From: Clarireedia homoeocarpa
Lineage: Eukaryota; Ascomycota; Leotiomycetes; Helotiales; Rutstroemiaceae
Reading direction: 5' to 3'
NCBI GenBank assembly: GCA_001465935.1
Contig: LNKV01000020.1
Location: 1,185,252-1,249,251 of the forward strand
DNA length: 64,000 nucleotides
The notes beneath the pieces were generated by a model. It saw only the letters and a list, made by a program, of their open reading frames with translations. It ran no database searches and was not told the DNA's origin. Positions 1 to 12,243 of the stretch are shown piece by piece. The stretch's first letter is position 1. Each line of letters begins with the position of its first letter. A program made the translations under genes and the position numbers.

Positions 1-436
1 GGCAATATTACAACACCACGAATGAATATCAATTCAATTTAAGATTGATTTACGCGTCGGAAGGTCATGTGAATTGACATTTGTCGCATTCATAATTGTT
101 CTTCGATAATTACGGATTAAAACATCGCGTTCGCTACAATTAATTGCAGCTTCCAACAACTGCGAAACCGCAACGCCCCCAACAATTCAACGCGCAACGC
201 TGCGCACGATTTCTACGATTCTCATACACCTTACACGCTCATTACTCGATCAGAAGCTTACACTGCGACAAAGTTTCGTCTGCGAACTCATCGCGTCGCC
301 TGCAAGCTAGTGGGGCGCGAGGTCGGCGTTTGTCCAGGAGGCGCTCCAACAAATACGGCCTGGAGGCTCTTTATTTCGGATAATCAGCTTCAAGCTCACA
401 TCAGTCACATTACGCATGAAAAGAAACACATAAGTC
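1..436 (+). promoter_or_regulatory. Upstream region and 5' leader of the MYST acetyltransferase gene
   Basis: No gene is seen. The stretch is AT-rich at first, then CA/CT-rich before the ATG at 437. Short ORFs at 144-383 and 310-504 overlap the true start in other frames and have no recognisable family. I infer promoter plus leader; no convincing TATA box was found. Confidence 0.4.
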
Positions 437-3400
437 ATGGCGGCAGCGGCAGCGGGGCTCATGGAGGAAGAGCTACAACAAAGCATGGTCACCTCCGAGG
501 ATGACGGTGAATTTGAGGAAGATGATGATTTGGTGCCCGACATCATTGCTGAGAACGCACACGCACATGCTGCAGAAACCCAATTACAAAATGGAATCAT
601 GGCAGAACAAACTGAGTTGGATGAGGAGATGGAGGTCGCAGAGGACGAGGGAGAAATGATTACAGATGACGATGAAGGAGCATCTGATGAGTTGGAGCAA
701 ATGGAAGAAGATGATCATGAAAATCAAGAGGAACATAGATCGGAAAATGATGAGGATGAAGAAGAAGATGATGATGACGATGCAGAGGGCGTTGGAGCTG
801 TCAAGATACAACCAGGATTGGAAGAAGACGAAGACGATGAAGACGCTGAATCAGGCTCAGAGGACGAGGTTAGTTCTGCCAGTATTGACGACGACGAGTC
901 CAAAGAATCTAGTGATGTTGAAGGACCACAATGGGAATCTAATGGCGAGGATGAAGACGAGGAAGGAGTGGAAATCGCAAATCCGAATCGTTGCATGTAA
1001 GTTTCCTGTTCTCCCTTATAAGTGTCCGATCGCTAATAATTGCTTCTAGATTCTGTCAACAAGATGAGGAAAATGATCCTAGTGAAGAATTTGAACTTTA
1101 TTTGGCTTGTGAGATGTGTGGAGACAATGGTAATGTTGACCCAGTAAAGATCCATCATCGGCAAGGCTGACGAGGCTGTAGCGCATCGGCAATGCGCGCG
1201 AGACTCGGGCGCGCTCAAATCCGAAGAAGGTATGTACTTGGTCCGACATGCAGGAGTAATGCAGCTAATTATTGTGTAATAGAAGCGGAAAAATGGTATT
1301 GTCCAGAATGTCACGAGCACGAGCTAGTTCCTGGCAATCAAAATGAGGACACAAATATGGATGAGGAAGTTGAAAATGAAGTGGAAGCGCAAGAGGAAGA
1401 AGCAGTTGAGACTACTGGGAGAAGAATCTCTAGGGATCGAGTACCTGGAGATTTGCTACCCCCAAGGCGTGGTACCATAAAGTCTGATTCTCATTCTGTC
1501 TTCGAACAATTAATCGCTCCCGATGACCCTATGGATGGATCTCGATTATTACGCAAACGAAAGACACCTACCGCAGATGTTGATGCGGAGGATGCAGCAG
1601 TGACTAGAAAAAGAACTCGTGATAAAGACAGTCTTTCAAATCACTCAAAACAGCATTCTGATGACGGGCGATTAAAAGATGAACCCGATGTACACGATAA
1701 TGCCACAACTGGCCAGGACAACGAGGCCTTGGCCAATGGCAATAAGAGCAGCAAGAAGACGGATGAGCCTGCAAGTCCGCGTGCTTCAAGGTCACTTCGT
1801 CCAAAATCTGCATCGAATACGTATGTTAACACTCTTGAAAAGTCTACTGGTGTTTTTAAGATCTCGATACGCATCGATCCTACATTACTACAGGAAATCA
1901 TTTCTCGAACTCCTAAACCGCGAAAGAAACGCGCTCGTGGTGTGCCAAAGGCACGAGCTGCAGCCACTTCTACGGCCGTTGTTAGCTCCAGCTACTCTCA
2001 GCCCTTCTATACGATTCATGAAAGGGAAATGGATGAGCTGAAATCGAAACCATACGGCGGCATATTGAGTGAGGCGGAAGCTGACACGAGCGCCACATTT
2101 CCAAAGGCGGAGCATCGACGTCAATTTGATGATGCTCGCCAAAAAGCAGAAGAAGACTGGAAGGCAAGGGCAGCAGCCGCTGCTGAAGCTGCGGCGAGAG
2201 CAGGGTTAAAGAAGGCCCGCAAGGTTTCTGGACCAGCCAGTCAGATAGAATATATCGATTTTGGTCAATACCAGATCGATATATGGTATGCTGCTCCCTA
2301 TCCCGAGGAGTACAGCAGGAACAAGGCTCTATTTATCTGCGAGTTTTGTTTGAAGTACATGGAGTCAGACATAGTTGCATGGCGACACAAGACAAAGTGT
2401 CCGTGGAAGCACCCTCCTGGAGATGAGATCTACCGAGATGGAAAGATTATGATTTTTGAGGTGGATGGACGCAAGAATCCACTCTACTGTCAGAATCTCT
2501 GTCTTCTTGCCAAGCTCTTTCTCGGCTCAAAAACTCTGTACTACGACGTCGAGCCTTTTCTCTTCTATGTCATGACGGAATATGATGAGCTGGGTTGTCA
2601 CTTTGTGGGATATTTCTCCAAGGAGAAGCGACCTAGCAGTCTTAACAATGTTTCATGCATTCTTGTACTTCCAATACACCAGAGGAAAGGCTATGGCCAT
2701 CTCCTCATTGACTTCTCTTATCTTCTTACCCGAGTTGAGAAAAAGACTGGCTCTCCAGAGAAGCCACTTTCGGATATGGGGTTGGTCTCATATCGTAATT
2801 ATTGGCGGCTGGTTCTTTGCTACTACCTTCAAAAGTTCAACCCTTCCGATCGTATCCCAAGTATTAAGACTATTTCCGATGACATGGGTTTGACACCAGA
2901 CGATGTCATTTCGGCGCTCGATGCTATGGGTACGCTCATTCGCGATCCGGTCTCTGGTACTTATGCTATGAAATTGAGGCCAGAGTATTACAAGGACGTC
3001 ATCAAACATCATGAGGCGAAGGGATATGCTAAACTCAATCCAAAGGGCTTGGTATGGACACCATTCGTCATGGGTAGAGGCAATGCATCCGCTTTCGATC
3101 ATGCACCTCCACTTAATACTGTTGCGCCTCGCGAAGACGACGAAGACGAGGTTCCTAGCATCGAAGGTGTATCAGCCACGAGTCATCGCGATATTCCTAT
3201 TAATGGCACCACGAATGGAGATACGGAAGAGATGACAGAATCACTAGGCAAAATGACTACTGGAAAGAGTGAGCTCGTCAGAGCCGTTAGTTCTGAAGGG
3301 AGTGTTGGGAAGTCTGCAATGTCACAAAAGCTCAATAGTAACTCTAAAAAGTCCTACTACGGCCTTGCAGCATCAATACCACCTGTACGATTTGTGGTAT

Positions 3401-4101
3401 ATCCTCCTTTACCAGGCACTCGTACTCGAACTGCTCCCCGTCCACCAATACCACGACCTTCTCCGCGAGCCAGAAGTTCACTTTCCACCTCAGTTAGTCG
3501 ACCAAAACCTCGCCGTCCTTCAAATGTATCGGCTCGTCGTGCGTCTTCCGCGTCTGCTTCAAAAGCGCGTAGTTCAGCAACTCGTAGGAAGAGTGGAGGT
3601 ACTGGTCGCGGCCCCGGTAGGTGGCCAAAAGGAACTAAGAAGAGTGATTTTGGGAATGCGGACAGTGGACCTGGTTTACCACCCCGATTACTGAAGCAAA
3701 GAAGTAAGCTAGGAAACGAGGTCTTGCTTGGGGACGAAGAGAACGACGAAGAGGGAATTGAGGACGAGAACAAGAGCACAAGCCTCGACCACGATCAGGA
3801 AGATGAATCAGCAATCTACGACACTCCGGCACCTAGGTCGAGGAGAGAACGGGATATTTCACGGAAAGGTGTGGGTATGGGCAAACCTCTTCTTTTAGGC
3901 AAGGGTAAAGGTAACGGTGTGGGGACCGGAAAAGGCAAAAGCATACTGGTCGATGCGGAAGGTGACCAAGAAATGACAGATGCACCTGCCGAAGAAGGAA
4001 GCCAAGAAAATGTGGACGCGGACGGGCCCGTTGCAGACCTGAGCAATGAAGCCCTGAGTGCAGACGGGGATATTGATGCTGAAGGGGAGGAAGAAAATTA
4101 A
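437..4101 (+). CDS. SAS3: MYST-family histone acetyltransferase with PHD finger (Sas3/KAT6-like)
   Basis: Four exons join in frame: 437-996, 1050-1129, 1182-1229 and 1283-4101, giving 1168 aa. The introns are 53, 52 and 53 bp with GTAAGT, GTAATG and GTATGT donors. Residues 1-182 are strongly acidic. A C4HC3 PHD finger follows (C186, C189, C207, C210, H215, C218, C236, C239) and appears only after all three introns are removed. The MYST domain covers about 551-824. It has a C2HC zinc knuckle (C582, C585, H598, C602), the conserved lysine in GSKTLYYD (about 646), the catalytic Cys in VSCILVLP (about 688), the acetyl-CoA loop QRKGYG (about 696-701) and the catalytic Glu in SPEKPLSD (about 722). 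The tail is basic and low-complexity, then acidic. Known for the family: nuclear H3 acetylation in the NuA3-type complex. PHD plus MYST favours Sas3 over Esa1 or Sas2. The exact target is inferred. Confidence 0.93.
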
Positions 4102-5764
4102 TGCTAGACAAATGAGTTGATGGGATTCAAGCATAAGGATAACCAAGGCACTAAGCGACGAAAGGCGTTTGAGGATCTCCATGAGCAATTGGCGTATCGG
4201 CTAAGATGGTCGGCTTCTGCTCATGGCATGTAAGGCGTCTGGGGAGGAAATGTGTGTGCAACTTCTTGTAATTATTCATGTAACAACAGCATTCGAACAG
4301 TTTCTTTTAGGTTGATACCATTAAATGGATTACTTAACTTTTTAGTCACTTACTTTTACCTTACAACTTTTCGGATAACCGGCCTGTGGTTGTGTGTACC
4401 AAAGTTCGTACGGTTTCAGGCCAGAGGGTTCAGGAGTCATTCATTCAATTAGGCACTGGAGATCATGGCCCGACGTTCGTTTATCAGTCCACTTTCGTAT
4501 TATTATCCGATGAAAGCGACCTGGCGGGAATTATGGAGAAAAAGCATCCTTCCAGCAATCTAGTCATACGATAACGCAGGTATATGGCATGAGAGATGGG
4601 CAGCTGTGCTCAGCACATTAATATAGAATAGGTATGCTATATTGACTTGCAGCAAAGGCCGTAACAAACTTATCGATAAACGTTTATGCTTCTTTGAAAG
4701 ACAACTTAGTCGACATCGGTTCCCCTTGCATCTCGTTTGGAAAGTCCGATATCACAAGCCGGTATGTCTATGCAGCCCACATGGGTGCAAGGATAGTAAG
4801 GACGAGAGGCAAGAATAGTCGGAGAGGATTTTCTATATGAGCATTGCGCGCTTGGGTCTTCGGCATGGTTCTTGGGACGGGGATACTTCGGGTTATTGTT
4901 TGACCTCGGTAGGGCTACGTTATACCGAATGAGATATCCTCCAGTCTTGACCCCACCGAGATCAAACATCACTCTGTCCAGATGAAACTACAGAGAACCA
5001 AACCACGATATTTTCCCTCCTTTCGTTCGACTTTCTCTTGGCGCTTGTATCAACTTCGACATTTCGGTCTGTTCGTGCCACCGTTTGGTCTGATCATTTG
5101 CGAAGAGAAAACGGTCCCATCAGTTCTTGGCAGTGGGTCAGACGTCTTGGAGTCTTGGATTATGCTCCTCGAGCTCACTTCGCACCTCGTTTTCTGCAGA
5201 TTAGAGATTGCTATCTTAGTTTCTTGTATCAAGTCCGTCGTTCAGGAGGCTCCTGTATCTATTGTTAACACTCAAGCGAGTTCGCACAGGCATCCACGAA
5301 ATGCCATCTGAAGAATGTGATACGACGAATAGCTGGTACAGGGCGTGAGATGACGACTTTGGCTTGTTTCTAAAATCGTTTTCAAAGCGTGGAATTAGTT
5401 CCTATTCTATGCTATGTGCTGCAGATACCTCAACCTCAATGGCAGGGCGTAGCGGTTATCTTTGCTCCACAATTACGTGCATCAGATGTTGTAGGAGAAG
5501 CGCATTGTTCTGAGAAGGAGGCAATAATGTCGACGGCAGTTGATAGACGGAAATAATTTTAGCTCATTGAGCTTTTAAAAGCCTAGAGATTTCCTTCTCT
5601 CAACTCGTCCGTACATCCATTCCACCATTCGCAGTTGTGTTTACAGTTCTTTTCTATCTTTCCTTTTACAACCTTTAAAGAGGATCCCGGTGATTCTTCC
5701 GTTCTTCTTCTTTATATTACATTCTTTCACTAGTGCAGCGCACGCTATTTACCTATCCTTCAAT
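4102..5764. other. Intergenic region, SAS3 3' end and promoter of the Egh16-like gene
   Basis: No supported gene. ORFs such as 4982-5311 (109 codons) and 4706-4972 (minus strand) have no recognisable domain. A TATA-like stretch, CTTTTAAAAG, lies at about 5571-5580, followed by CT-rich leader sequence up to the ATG at 5765. I infer the latter to be the promoter of the secreted-protein gene. Confidence 0.4.
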
Positions 5765-7065
5765 ATGTATACTTCTATTTTCACCTGCGCGCCATTATTG
5801 TCCGTCGCCCACGCTCACGGTGTAATCCTTGCTGCTCAAGGTATTGCAGGATCTCCAGCCAGTGTTGGCTTTAAAGGTATAGTCCTAACTCGCTTCATCA
5901 TCAGATTGTATCTAACCAGAGGTAGTGGACGATGCCATTGCGAGAAACTGTACCGGAATCAGTCCATGTCAACAAGACACAACCATCATCCGCGACTCGG
6001 AAATCACGGCCAACATCGTCAACGAATGTGGACGTACCGAACTCAGTGGAAATATCGACGTCGGAGAAAATACTGAGAATGCACTCGCTGCTAATAAGGT
6101 CACCATGGTCAAGGCCGGTACCAAATTGACTGTAACGATTCACCAAGTCAACGCTGATGGAGCTGGTCCTTACACTTGTGACCTCGACGAGACCAGTAAG
6201 TACATGTCCTTCAACTCTATTTATCTAGTTCGTTCGATAAACTAACGACACCCAGGCAACGCTGGTATCATTTCCCAAAATCTCAGCGTAACTAATAATG
6301 TCCCTGGTGTCAACGGTCTCTCCCAAGCCAAAACCCAAGACTTCAACATCACCGTCCAAATGCCCGACAAGCTTGCCTGCAACGGTGGTAAGCATCCTTC
6401 CACTTCCTTGACACAAACGAGAAACTAACATCACATCGCCTCTAGCCTCAACAGGCAACATCTGCACCGTGCGCTGCCGCAACAATGCCGTCGCAGGTCC
6501 TTTCGGTGGTTGTTTCCCCGTGATGCAAGTTGACGTCGCTGCCACCAACAACAGCGCCAACCAAATCACCACAGCTCAAACCCTCGCCGGAATCGACGCT
6601 CAAGTACAACAAAACAACGTCGATCTCCCCGTTGCTATTGCCGCTAATCAAAACGAGGGTGCCGCCGCGAAAGAATTTGCTGCTGCGAATGGTATGTCCA
6701 TGTCCTCTCTTCTCGCATGACATAAGTAGGAGCTCCAAGCTAACTCATACAAAATAGCTCTCCTCAAAGCATCCATCACCTCCAAAGCCTCCCCCGTCCA
6801 GACCCTCTCCCTAGAAAACGTCAACGTTGCCGGCGCCGCCGCCGCCACTTCCTCGTCATCCTCTTCTGCTGCAGCCACAAAAGCCACCGCTACCGCAGCC
6901 ACAAAGGGCAATGGAAACGCCAAAGGAAATGGAAACGGAAACGGAAACGGAAACGGACGAAACAACAACAACAACAATAACCAAGCCCGCGCTCCCGGCC
7001 TGAGCTTAAAATGGGCGAGTCGATTATTCTCCTCGGATGCTTGGGAGGAGGAATCTGCCAACTAG
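5765..7065 (+). CDS. Secreted gEgh16/MAS3-type (DUF3129) appressorial protein
   Basis: Five exons (5765-5876, 5920-6195, 6256-6387, 6446-6691, 6758-7065) give 357 aa. The first acceptor could also be a few bases downstream. The N-terminus is a signal peptide ending in SVAHA, with a mature start HGVILAAQG. The body is Cys-containing and resembles the Egh16/GAS1/MAS3 group of Blumeria and Magnaporthe: a CGRTEL segment, the GAGPYTCDLD block, NICTVRCRN and GPFGGCFPV. The C-terminal 70 residues are low-complexity, Ala/Ser/Thr-rich, then Gly-Asn repeats (about 6900-6990) and a poly-Asn run. Known for the family: extracellular proteins induced during appressorium formation, some needed for full virulence; biochemical activity unknown. 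The family call is from memory of conserved blocks; the assignment is good, the function inferred. Confidence 0.85.
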
Positions 7066-7218
7066 ACTGATCGATCGATCGATCGATTGATTACCTGTCT
7101 AGGGGGAATGAACTGAGCATGCGGGGAATGTGTGTAATGTATATAGATCAGAAGTAGAGGGCTATGTGCACGTGTGTGGATAAATGGATGGATTTTACAT
7201 ATATATATATATACCAAT

Positions 7219-7264
<46 letters not shown>

Positions 7265-8130
7265 GTGACGAGTAGCAGTGCGAATAAGAAAGCCCACAAA
7301 CAACCAAACAACCAAAATAAATAAATAAATAAATGAACAGACATACAAAGTCAGTCAACGCATGGGGATTCTTGAGGCTGCAAGTAAAGTAAGTGAGTGC
7401 TGTGCTGTGCTGTGCTATCTATGATTTGTCACAGGCTATGAATTCGAGCAATGCAGGCGGGGAGGGGCTGTGGAAGTTGCTGGTCATCCATCCATCTTCC
7501 CCCCGCCTCTCCTCGCCCGAAGAGTTGGGAAATGAATATATAAAATGCACATGAACACGCAAATAAGTTAGTTTATGTAGTTCTAAGATCTTGAGGTTGA
7601 GAGGAGACATGATATTTATATCTATCTCTATATATACACCATAATCCTACCCATCTCCCCTCTCTCTCCTTCCCCTCTGTCCTCTGCCACCTTTTCCTAG
7701 TCCCTTCCCACACACTTATATCTTCGACAACAACCGAACTCTTAATCTCTAATAGTTCTTCAATGAATGCACCAAAGCCCTCTACACACCATGCCCAGCC
7801 ATCATGCATAAAGAAAGTGTAGTAGAAAGAAGAAAAAGAAGCTGAAAAGATTTTTTTTTTTGAAAAAAAAAGAGGTTTTTGTTAATGCCCACCATCCAAT
7901 CCCCCTAGAGCGTAAAATAGAATGGAAAGCTGTCGAGGCAAGCATCAATCAATCAATCCACAGAAAATCGTAGCCATAGTTAAACCATGCCCATGCATCC
8001 ATCAAGCCATGAAAATATGACACCAAGGGTAATTGTACTCCTCCCACCAGTCCGCCCATCCATACATCCAGAAAAAAAAGAACAAACCCTAAGTAATCAA
8101 TCCTTCAACTGAAAAGCCCTTGGTATCCAT
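7066..8130. other. Convergent intergenic region with simple repeats
   Basis: This lies between two convergent genes. It contains a CGAT repeat at 7072-7087, an AT run at about 7198-7212, a 44-base poly-T at 7220-7263, an AAAT run near 7315-7335, and CT-rich sequence around 7620-7700. No gene is supported; antisense ORFs here encode poly-Lys and other low-complexity products. Confidence 0.6.
7220..7263. repeat. Poly-T tract of 44 bases
   Basis: Uninterrupted T run about 155 bp downstream of the Egh16-like stop codon, preceded by an AT dinucleotide run. The length given is what the assembly shows; homopolymers of this size are often miscounted. Confidence 0.9.
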
Positions 8131-9470
8131 TTACATAATAATAGCAGGGACATCAACATTAGCCTTGATGCTCTTATGCGGGAGAATGCTACCACCATTG
8201 ACGTAGATCTCATCACCAATTGTAACATCATCACCCAATACACTGACATTTTCCAAACGGGCCCATTTTCCTACCGTTGAGTTCCAGCCTACAATGGTGC
8301 TCTTGACCCAAGCATGGTCCTTGACTTTGCACCCTTCGAGGAGAACGCAGCGTTGGAGACGAACACCATCGCCGACAACGACGTTAGGGCCAATTGTTAC
8401 GTTGGGACCGATGCGGCAGTTCTTGCCGATTTTGGCGGAGGGGTCGATCAAGACGTTACCGCCGTGGACGTAGGGGGTGTTAGGTGGGGTGAGGAGCTTC
8501 GAGCCCTTCTTTGTGAGGGAGGAGAGATAGAGACAGGTTCCAGAGAGGAAATCTTTAGGTTGTCCAACATCCATCCAGAATCCTTCCAAATCGAATGAAT
8601 GCAATTGACCATCTGCGCAAATAGCAGGGAAAGTCTCTTGTTCGATAGAGGTGGGGCGGAGATCGATACGCTTGAGGACACTTGGGTTTAAGATGTAGAT
8701 ACCAGCATTGATACGGTTTCCCACGAACTCGACTGGTTTTTCGACGAAGCGATCAATTCTGGATGGATGGTTGGGCTTGTGTACAACCACACCGTATTTT
8801 GAGGGTTCTTCAACTTTAGTAACAACGATAGTACCTTCGTCGCCGTGGGCCTTGTGGAAAGCGGCCAGATCTGCGAAGGGGTATTCGCAGATAACATCTG
8901 AGTTAAGAACGAAGAAAGGAGCATCGTCTTTTCCGAGGATCTCTTCTGCGAGTTTAAGAGGACCGGCTGTGCCTAGTGGTTCGGATTCGATTGAGAATGT
9001 GATCTTTACGTTGAATCTTTGTTCGTACTGTGTGCTGCATTAATTTCGGCCGTCTAACGCAGTGGGTTTTCCTTGGGTGGTAGTGAATCATACCTCAGCC
9101 AAATACTTTTCCATAACCTCTGGGCGGTAGTTTACGGCCAATACGATATCTGTAACTCCTGCCTCTGCCAAAGCCTCGACTTGGTGTAGAATCATACGTT
9201 TGTTGCCGAACTCAACCAAAGGCTTAGGAAGTGTGAGGGTCTGTGTATAATCGTCAGTCGATGGACAAAGGGTCATGGAAAGTGGTGCAGATCTGCGAGG
9301 GCGCCAGATTGATGTCGAGAATGGTAAAGGATAGTGGGCAACATACGAGTGGTCGTAGACGGGTGCCAAAGCCACCGACGAGAATGAGTGCTGTGCAGAC
9401 AGTTAGCCAAATGCACACCTCGAGAGATCTGAGGCAGTGCGTAGACCACAGCGCACAACTTACCCTTCAT
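8131..9470 (-). CDS. MPG1: Mannose-1-phosphate guanylyltransferase (GDP-mannose pyrophosphorylase)
   Basis: Minus-strand exons are 9464-9470 (only 7 nt, ATGAAGG), 9347-9390, 9094-9240 and 8131-9027. All phases fit and give 364 aa, the usual length of fungal Mpg1/Psa1/Srb1. The N-terminus MKALILVGGFGTRLRPLT is the nucleotide-sugar pyrophosphorylase signature, followed by LPKPLVEF, VLNSDV and the FVEKP substrate-binding block. From about residue 250 there are left-handed beta-helix hexapeptide repeats (IGPNVTIGPNVVVGDGV). It converts mannose-1-phosphate and GTP to GDP-mannose and pyrophosphate in the cytosol. GDP-mannose feeds N- and O-glycosylation, GPI anchors and cell-wall mannan. The start was chosen because the micro-exon supplies MKA, the conserved N-terminus. 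Confidence 0.96.
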
Positions 9471-11593
9471 TTTGAAAGAGGTGAAAGATTTGAAAGTTGG
9501 GTAGAAAAGAGTTGTATGTAATTCCAAAGGCTACCCCGCAATGAAGAAGGAAGAAGGTCGAGTTATCGCTTCTTTAGTCAAGTTAAGTGAAGGCGGTGGG
9601 ATAAGTGAATTGGGGTCGTCCTTGCTTGCTATTAAAGAGTAAAGAGGTAGTTCTAGCCTCAGGTCAACGGTTGGAAAGAGGAAATTGCCGAATTACAAAA
9701 GGAATAGGTTAATGCTAGAAAAGCAACGAATGTCGTGCGTGTCTTGAAGGGATCAATTGAAGATCGAAGAAGGCTGTATTTGTTCTTTTGTCGTTTGGTG
9801 GTAAAAGTTATGTTGCGATGGAATTGTTCGGTGGCTCAAGTTTTATACACTGGTATTACTCTGTATCAGGTCGGGTCGGGTCAGGTCAGGCCAGGCCAGG
9901 TCAGGCCAGATTGTTCCCTTGCGTCTCCCGTGAGAACTATTTCGAGCACAATTTGCGCTGCTGGTCCCCGGAATTTCTCGTCTAATGTCCCGTTCTGGCT
10001 GCCTTTTGCGTACTTGGGTCACTTGGGTCTGCGCCGCTGGGGAAAAGGGGGCGATCGAACAAGAGACTACGGCATATACTTGGACGGTGAGAAGCAATTA
10101 AGTGGTTCCTTAAGGCGAGATTGAAGGACTTCATTATTTGCTTCATTTCCTTCCTTTGCTTCATTTCCGCCTATCGTAATAGAATTGCCTTGTTGAGGAG
10201 GATTGCCATTGCTTTAAAATGAGATCCAATGGAAAGAACACGTTCTCGGATGGATGCTGTTCTCTATCGGTCCCTTACATACAATACAGTAAAACAAAGA
10301 AGATTATCAGGAAGGACTTTCAACAAGGAGCCCCATCCAGCCCCAGCCCTAAAGCAATGAGCCTACCACGGATATGTATTGCTATGGTAAGGCAAGGTTC
10401 AAATTAGACATCCTGCTGATCTCCCCCAGCGTCCATAGCCAGTCGTCAAAACTAGAAAGGTGTTGAGGTTCGTTTGGCTGTACTCAAAGTCCGGTCCCAA
10501 CGCTACACACTCACGACACAGCAACGCATAGTGGCTATTCTCGTCGTACCTGACGCCCAGGAAATCTCGTAAGACCTACTTCGCACCGATGCTGATGCTG
10601 ATACGAAGAAGGGTTCACGAGAAGCCTCAGGACCATAGCGTTGGAACCGTTGGGTGATCCTAGCGTTCGTTTTCCTCCAGCACCGGCTTTGTACGGAAGT
10701 ACGTACTTCGTATCAAAACAGTGCATCACGAGATATGAAAGGAAAAATCATTAGAGTGTGGCACTGGTGGCGGTGCATGTCACTGGACGCCACAAAGGAT
10801 AGCCGCAAGTAACCGGATACCATACCAATCCAGCGCAGCTTCATACGAGGCCCGACGTCAATTGATCTTTTGAAAACCATGGTCGCCATGCAGAAGGTAA
10901 GAAATTCGTTAAATTAGGTAGCCCTAAGTAATTTATGGTCATATATGGTCATAATCATGGTCATTTATCGTTTATGAGTAGCTCCTCGAGCTTGTCTTCC
11001 AACATTTTTCTTGTCCAGCCCGTTCATATCTTTTTCTCCCCGTAGCTCAACAAACAAGATAGCGTATCCTTCCAATCCCAGAGAATTTCCCACGCAAAGA
11101 CGTTCTTCGTGTATCATGTAGTAAGAAAACGGGAAACCACCTCCAGACTTGCTTGCCAGCTTGCTAACAGCATAATCATTGCCGCCTTTTTGCCATCTTG
11201 ACATTAATCACTGCGAAACTTAAAAAGAACCTCTCTGTAATGACCGTTGATTTGAGTTGCCTCTGGTTCTTCCCCGGCTGGTGCTGTGATACCCGAACCG
11301 GAGCCCGTCATAATCTTAATTCGAAAAAATGGTTGAAATGTAAAAATGAAATTCGTGGGTCGTAGATTCATTATCGTGAAATATAAAAAATGTGAATTTG
11401 GTCGTGAGATCGTCATGCCTTTTGTAATGCCCTCTTATATCCCATGTTTTTTCATAGTCGTTAAATCGTAATTTTTGACCGGCCCGTCATTGGTAACACT
11501 CTCGCATTCCAAATCGAGTAAACGCATGCCGCACATCGCTCTATCCAGTTGGTAGCCACTTCTCAACTGTCGTCGGGCATCGACTCAGCCACC
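9471..11593. other. Intergenic region upstream of MPG1
   Basis: No gene is supported. Direct degenerate repeats of GGTCAGGTCAGGCCAGGCC type lie at about 9869-9908. Low-complexity TGGTCAT repeats occur near 10930-10970. ORFs of 60-130 codons here (for example 9735-10124) have no recognisable domain. The first few hundred bases next to 9470 should be the MPG1 promoter. Confidence 0.5.
9869..9908. repeat. Short degenerate GGTCAGGCC-type tandem repeat
   Basis: About 40 bp of 5-bp variants (GGTCG, GGTCA, GGCCA), roughly 400 bp upstream of the MPG1 start. It may be promoter structure; no binding factor can be named. Confidence 0.6.
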
Positions 11594-12243
11594 CTACTCC
11601 GAGGAGGTGCTGGAGCCGCTGCTCATAGTCACTGAATGGGTTCGACGATCACTCCTCCTTTTGTGCCTTTCGGTGGTCTCGTTGGCAGGTAATCCTTGAA
11701 TTACGCCATTACGTGCCAACATGCCCCTACAGACGGACGACTGGCGGCAAATCATGAATGCTTGTGTTGCCGCATTCTCCTGAGCTAATGCATCGGTCTG
11801 GTAGGGCAGATCCGTGTGATATTCTTGGTCATTGACAAGAACGAGGCAAGTGAAGCCTTGCCCATCTCTGTACGTCTTGTACTGGGGGCTCTTCCAACCA
11901 CGTCTGCGGCACAAATCTGTTTACATGTCAGCAGGCATGCAAGGTACTTGGTTGTGCAAATCTTGATCTTGAAGAATGCAACGCTGAATCTCATAAGATT
12001 GGCCCCTTCAGGAATAGTATGTCCATCGGATTATGCTAGCTAGGAGGTAGAATTACGGCATCACCAGGAAAAAGGCAACAATCATGAAGTGAGGCGATCG
12101 ATTCAGCCCTCTTTTGATGCACACGGCAGGGAAGAAAGGAAACGCCAGAGATTCCCATCGTATACAAGTTTCCAGGGAAGTGGTAAAAAGGCTCCGAAAT
12201 GATGAACCGACGTACTCTCCAAATATGCCATGTAGAAACCCAT
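11594..12243 (-). CDS. Small protein with a single double-stranded-RNA-binding fold
   Basis: The large exon 11594-11916 (minus) is read in the frame ending with TCSE-like Ser/Thr residues. It encodes RRGWKSPQYKTYRDGQGF, then LVLVNDQEYHTDLPYQT and ALAQENAATQAFMICRQ. This is the helix-strand-strand-strand-helix pattern of a dsRBD, with the C-terminal A-x-x-x-A-A helix. The frame has an upstream stop, so a 5' exon is needed. I propose 12216-12243 (28 nt, MGFYMAYLE), donor GTACGT, and acceptor AACAG at 11917. The phases fit, and the join restores helix 1 (YLENLCRRRGW). Total 116 aa. The 298-bp intron is long for this genome. The role is unknown; RNA binding is inferred from the fold. The tail is basic, then Ser-rich. 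The large exon is fairly secure, the first exon tentative. Confidence 0.5.

Noticed and set aside
1192..4101. Start of the acetyltransferase at the ATG in the 1192 ORF
   Set aside because: Splicing from exon 437-996 restores a complete PHD finger; the ATG at 1192 lies inside the third exon in another reading frame.
7062..7358. Minus-strand ORF with poly-Lys
   Set aside because: Produced by the poly-T tract and simple repeats.
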